Assembly: GCA_036785705.1 (NCBI GenBank)
Contig: JAWUZG010000029.1
Location: 15,763,501 to 15,827,500 of the forward strand
Reading direction: 5' to 3'
DNA from: Acanthornis magna
Taxonomy: Eukaryota > Chordata > Aves > Passeriformes > Acanthizidae
Length of the DNA stretch: 64,000 bases
In this document: in pieces, positions 60,644 to 64,000 of the stretch
Layout of the letters: every line of letters begins with the position of its first letter
Position numbering within the stretch: the stretch's first letter is position 1
The notes under the pieces: generated by a model
The model's database searches: none
What the model was told of the DNA's origin: nothing
What the model saw: the letters and a program-made list of their open reading frames with translations, nothing else
Program-made: the position numbers and the translations under genes

Positions 60644-63600
60644 CTTTGTACAGTAATCTAGCCATACACATACTATAACTTCAGAAAAAGTGTTTCTTGG
60701 AGATTTCTATTGTGTGTTCAATTTTCTCCTTTTTTATTGCATGAAGAAAAGCTGATAAGGAACATTTTTGTTCAGGAATAAAAGATGCTTGAAGGCTCAA
60801 GAAAAATATCATAATTAAAATTTAATACTTTTTTTTTTGTGCAAAAAAGTCATATATTTTACCTAATTTTTCCATTGCATTGTTCACACTTCATTTCTCC
60901 AGAACCAGAAGCTAGTATGTTCATGAATAAATTTTTTGTTTCCCTAAGATCACAAATATTCTTTTGAAGAAGTTGTGTTCCTGTTGCTAGACTCCAAGTC
61001 CTCCACATATCCATTCTCTTCAGGTACCTGTAAATATGGTTGTCTAAGCATGTTTATTGTGTAAAGCTGAATATGTCATCAAGTGTCTCTTTCAGTAAAA
61101 CGGTGGTTTTGACTGAGTCTGCATTTCCCTCTGTTTTTTTTTGTACTATTGTGCCTGTTTTTGTAACCACAACATGTACCACCATGACAGCATCCATTGG
61201 GGGGAAAAAAAAACCAAACCACCAAACAACAAAAAACAGGACAAATTGCAACTTTAGTCAATGGTTTTGACTGGGTGAAAAAAACTGGGAACCTTTGGCA
61301 TATTGTAAAGAAGTTCCTGGGATACCTGGAACATCTGTAAAGGAAAACAAGGCTCACAAAACAAGAATGTTTTATGTTACCTATTGATCTGTCTTAGGTA
61401 AAATTATCTCAAATATCATTCTGAATAGCAAATTTTGAAGAGCTGTCAAAAGAAATACACTTAACTTCTGTCTAATTAATTGATATGCAACTAGAAATTG
61501 GATGAAAAGACTTTTAAAACTATTTCCATTCTGTGTTGCCATGCTAGAACTGAAAATAAGTTTTTGAAGTGATTTTTACCTTTTCTTTCACAAAAGGAAA
61601 TGGATTATGACTTATAATATGCTGTTCCAAACTTGTTATTGTGACTTTTGTGCTAAGAAAAGTAGTGTTTTGAAGGCAGCATCTTTTACCTATCAAGAGA
61701 AAGATTAATTTCTTGACTGTATGGAAATCAAACCTTGAGAAACAGTTCCAGTTAAAAGCCTTACTGACTTTGGGAGCAACTCACTAGTAAAGTTTATAGT
61801 ACTGCTTCAACCATTTAAAAATGCTTTAAACTTTTTAAAATCAGATTGAGTCAAGTACTTCAGAATATATTTTAGAGAAAAATATTACTTAGGCAAAGGA
61901 ATGAACAAGATGCAATTAAAGTAACAGTAAGTCTTCTATCTGGAACTCCATTTTTTTTATTTTTGAGAACTGTAAGACTGTAGAGGAGTCGACTTGCTCA
62001 ATTTGTATTCCTTCCAGCTCTCATCAAAAATTAGAAATCAAAAGTAGAATATGCCAGCTGATGCTTCTGATAAGGTAGGAAAACATAATTTTATGTAAAG
62101 ACAGAAGCAGATTTAAACTTTGAAGGTGGCAGCAATCTTTCTATTATTTGGGGAGCAACTTGTCTCAGGGCCTTAATTCTGTAGTATTTCTGGCCCTGTA
62201 CTATCAGTGGGGGAATAGCAGAGTCCTTTATAACAAATTCAGTTTCAGCTGTAGCTCTTTCTCGGGGGGAAACCACACTGTGACTTTTCTGACAAAGCAG
62301 AGTGTAGCAGAGGGCGAGTTTCAGGGCTACTGCTGCACTATAAATACACTGTATTACTCAGCTGATGGGATACTCTTCCAGTAAGGTAACAACTAGTATT
62401 GGTGTTTAAATACTGCTGTCACTTGAAAAAGATATAAAAGTCTGGATAATGGGCATAGCTTAGAAACTAATAGGGTAATGTATACAACCAGGGGTCATTA
62501 CTTTTTTGTGCATGGAAGCTGATATTTTATTAATTGTAGTGAAAATTACAGATTTTGCAGTCTTCTCTGAAGTAAGAAACATGGCCTTAAGCTAAATCAA
62601 GCGGTCTTCTGAACATTTTGGCAGTACATTTCTACTGAAACAGCTAGATGCAGTTAATTGGCAAACACACGCTACCATAGCAAGAAAATTTGTAATCACT
62701 CTTATGCTTAGAGGATGAACTTCTGCTGTAAGGCAGGCCCCAGAGCACAGAATCACAGAGTACAAGTATTCACTGACTTGAAAGTGTTCTTTTTTCTCAC
62801 TAGCGCCTTTGCATAAGTTGTGCTTTAGGGAGTAGGTGAACCTGTTTTGTACAAGCAGACAGTGCTTTGTCTTAATTATAATTTTGTATTCTGTTCATGG
62901 GAGACAATATGGGGTAAAGCTGAGGAATCTGAGCAGTAGTTTCTTGAGAAATAGAAGCTATGAAAGGATCTACTGTCTCCAGCTTGCTTTCACAATATCA
63001 TTTGAAATGCTGAATCAGTATTTAAGTACCCAACACTCCCCAGCAGCAAACCAACACTTAGCTAGTGTTAGAAGAGAAATTTATTTCTCTGTGTCAACTG
63101 AAACTTTTATTGACAACTTGTACATACTAATGATCTATTGACTGATCTTTGCAAGAAAGTAATCCATGAACAATGCTTGATTTCCACTGATCCTGGCCTG
63201 AATGCTAAGCTACTTTTACTGTCCAAGCCTTATGATTAGAGGGTAAGCTAAGCAACAGGTCAGAAAATTACTTTTTTCTCAAAGAAAGTGTCAGAGAGAC
63301 TGGGAAATTGTGGAGGGGTTTTCTCATAGAAAATATCAGCTTCAGCAAAGAGAGGAAATAATACTGACCCTGAAATATCACAAAGATACTTTAAAGGAGT
63401 TGCACCTGGAAATTTGTGCCCTCTTCCATTGGGAGTCACGTTCCCCAGGCTGTTTCCCATGAGGCATTTCCCAGGTTATCCTCTCTCCTCTTTCCGGTGT
63501 CTCAGGGCCAGAGAACATATTCTATAGAAAAGAGTGGGTACTAAAATAGTTGAACTAAAACTCTTCTGTAGCACAATGACAGCTTATTCAGATCTGCTAT

Positions 63601-64000
63601 GGGCTTGGATGCTCTGGTTTTTGGCAAAGCCTTTGGAAAGCAGACACTTTCATATTTTGCTTCAAAGCATTTCCACAGAACATTTCCCCTGACTTTATTA
63701 GAAAGTAATAAGTATATCAAATTTGTTATCAGAATTTACTTTATTCAGAACATAATTTACTACTTGCCTTAAACTTCACTTAAAAATGCTATATTTTTTG
63801 GGTTAAATTTCTATTTCCTCTTATCTTTATTTTCTGGCATACTTTCCTTAAGCTGATACATTTTTATATATAAAATGTCTATCTGCTTAAATATTCTTAT
63901 TTGTATAATTGTAAAAAATAGCAGCAGATGGAACCCTCTTGCTGTTTGCAAACAACAATAATGTTTGATGACGAATGCACAACATTGTCATTCAAAATTG
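60644..64000. other. Gene-free AT-rich stretch
   Basis: About 3.4 kb without a recognised gene. An A/C-rich low-complexity patch lies at 61199-61240. The longest frame (101 codons, plus, 62836-63141) has no recognisable domain. A short agaatcacagagt near 62750 recalls a CR1 tail but is too short to call. Confidence 0.45.

Noticed and set aside
1..64000. CRISPR arrays, bacterial operons, riboswitches or phage genes
   Set aside because: The avian retroelements, the lack of long frames and the AT-rich vertebrate-like composition exclude a prokaryotic context, and no regularly spaced repeat array was found.

Overview
The window looks like 64 kb of AT-rich, gene-free nuclear DNA from a bird, most likely a songbird (passerine). 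The evidence is the repeats. There are several CR1 LINE fragments ending in the typical avian tail, remnants of avian endogenous-retrovirus LTRs, and at 60.5 kb a tRNA-Ile-headed SINE with a CR1-like tail, the architecture of TguSINE1 known from zebra finch and other passerines. I could not recognise any protein-coding exon, tRNA gene, rRNA or other functional RNA. The open frames present are short (at most about 130 codons), lack recognisable domains, overlap on both strands, and often lie inside repeats. The stretch is best read as intergenic DNA or part of a very large intron.

Layout. 0-12 kb: unique AT-rich DNA with an internally deleted CR1 (2.35-2.88 kb), an (AT)n microsatellite (3.25 kb), a three-unit 21-bp tandem repeat (4.12 kb), a short CR1 tail (7.0 kb) and an old antisense LTR (7.57-7.98 kb). 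12.5-13.6 kb: an 853-bp LTR (copy 1 of a family found twice here), followed by a CR1 3' end. 13.6-27.1 kb: mostly unique, with a few short tandem duplications and a small CpG-bearing patch at 25.9-26.3 kb. 27.15-27.99 kb: copy 2 of the same LTR, 833 bp, CpG-richer, flanked by a perfect 5-bp target-site duplication. 28-36.5 kb: unique sequence with one degraded CR1. 36.54-36.99 kb: a 445-bp solo LTR with a perfect 5-bp duplication, of the same family as the antisense copy at 7.6 kb. 39.8-40.9 kb: two CR1 fragments in opposite orientation. 47.99-48.64 kb: an antisense CR1 split by a 464-bp CpG-rich ERVK-like solo LTR. 52.7-53.5 kb: a common avian dispersed repeat carrying degenerate tandem subunits. 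60.5 kb: the SINE. The rest shows no gene.

Nothing here works together as a gene system. The history is one of successive retroelement insertions: old CR1 fragments, then ERV LTRs reduced to solo LTRs by recombination. The best-preserved insertions are the LTRs at 27.2, 36.5 and 48.0 kb. No previously undescribed gene system was found. The observations most worth checking are the two-copy LTR family, the nested LTR with intact-looking promoter signals, and a few perfect palindromes in unique sequence. All family assignments come from reading and memory, not database searches.
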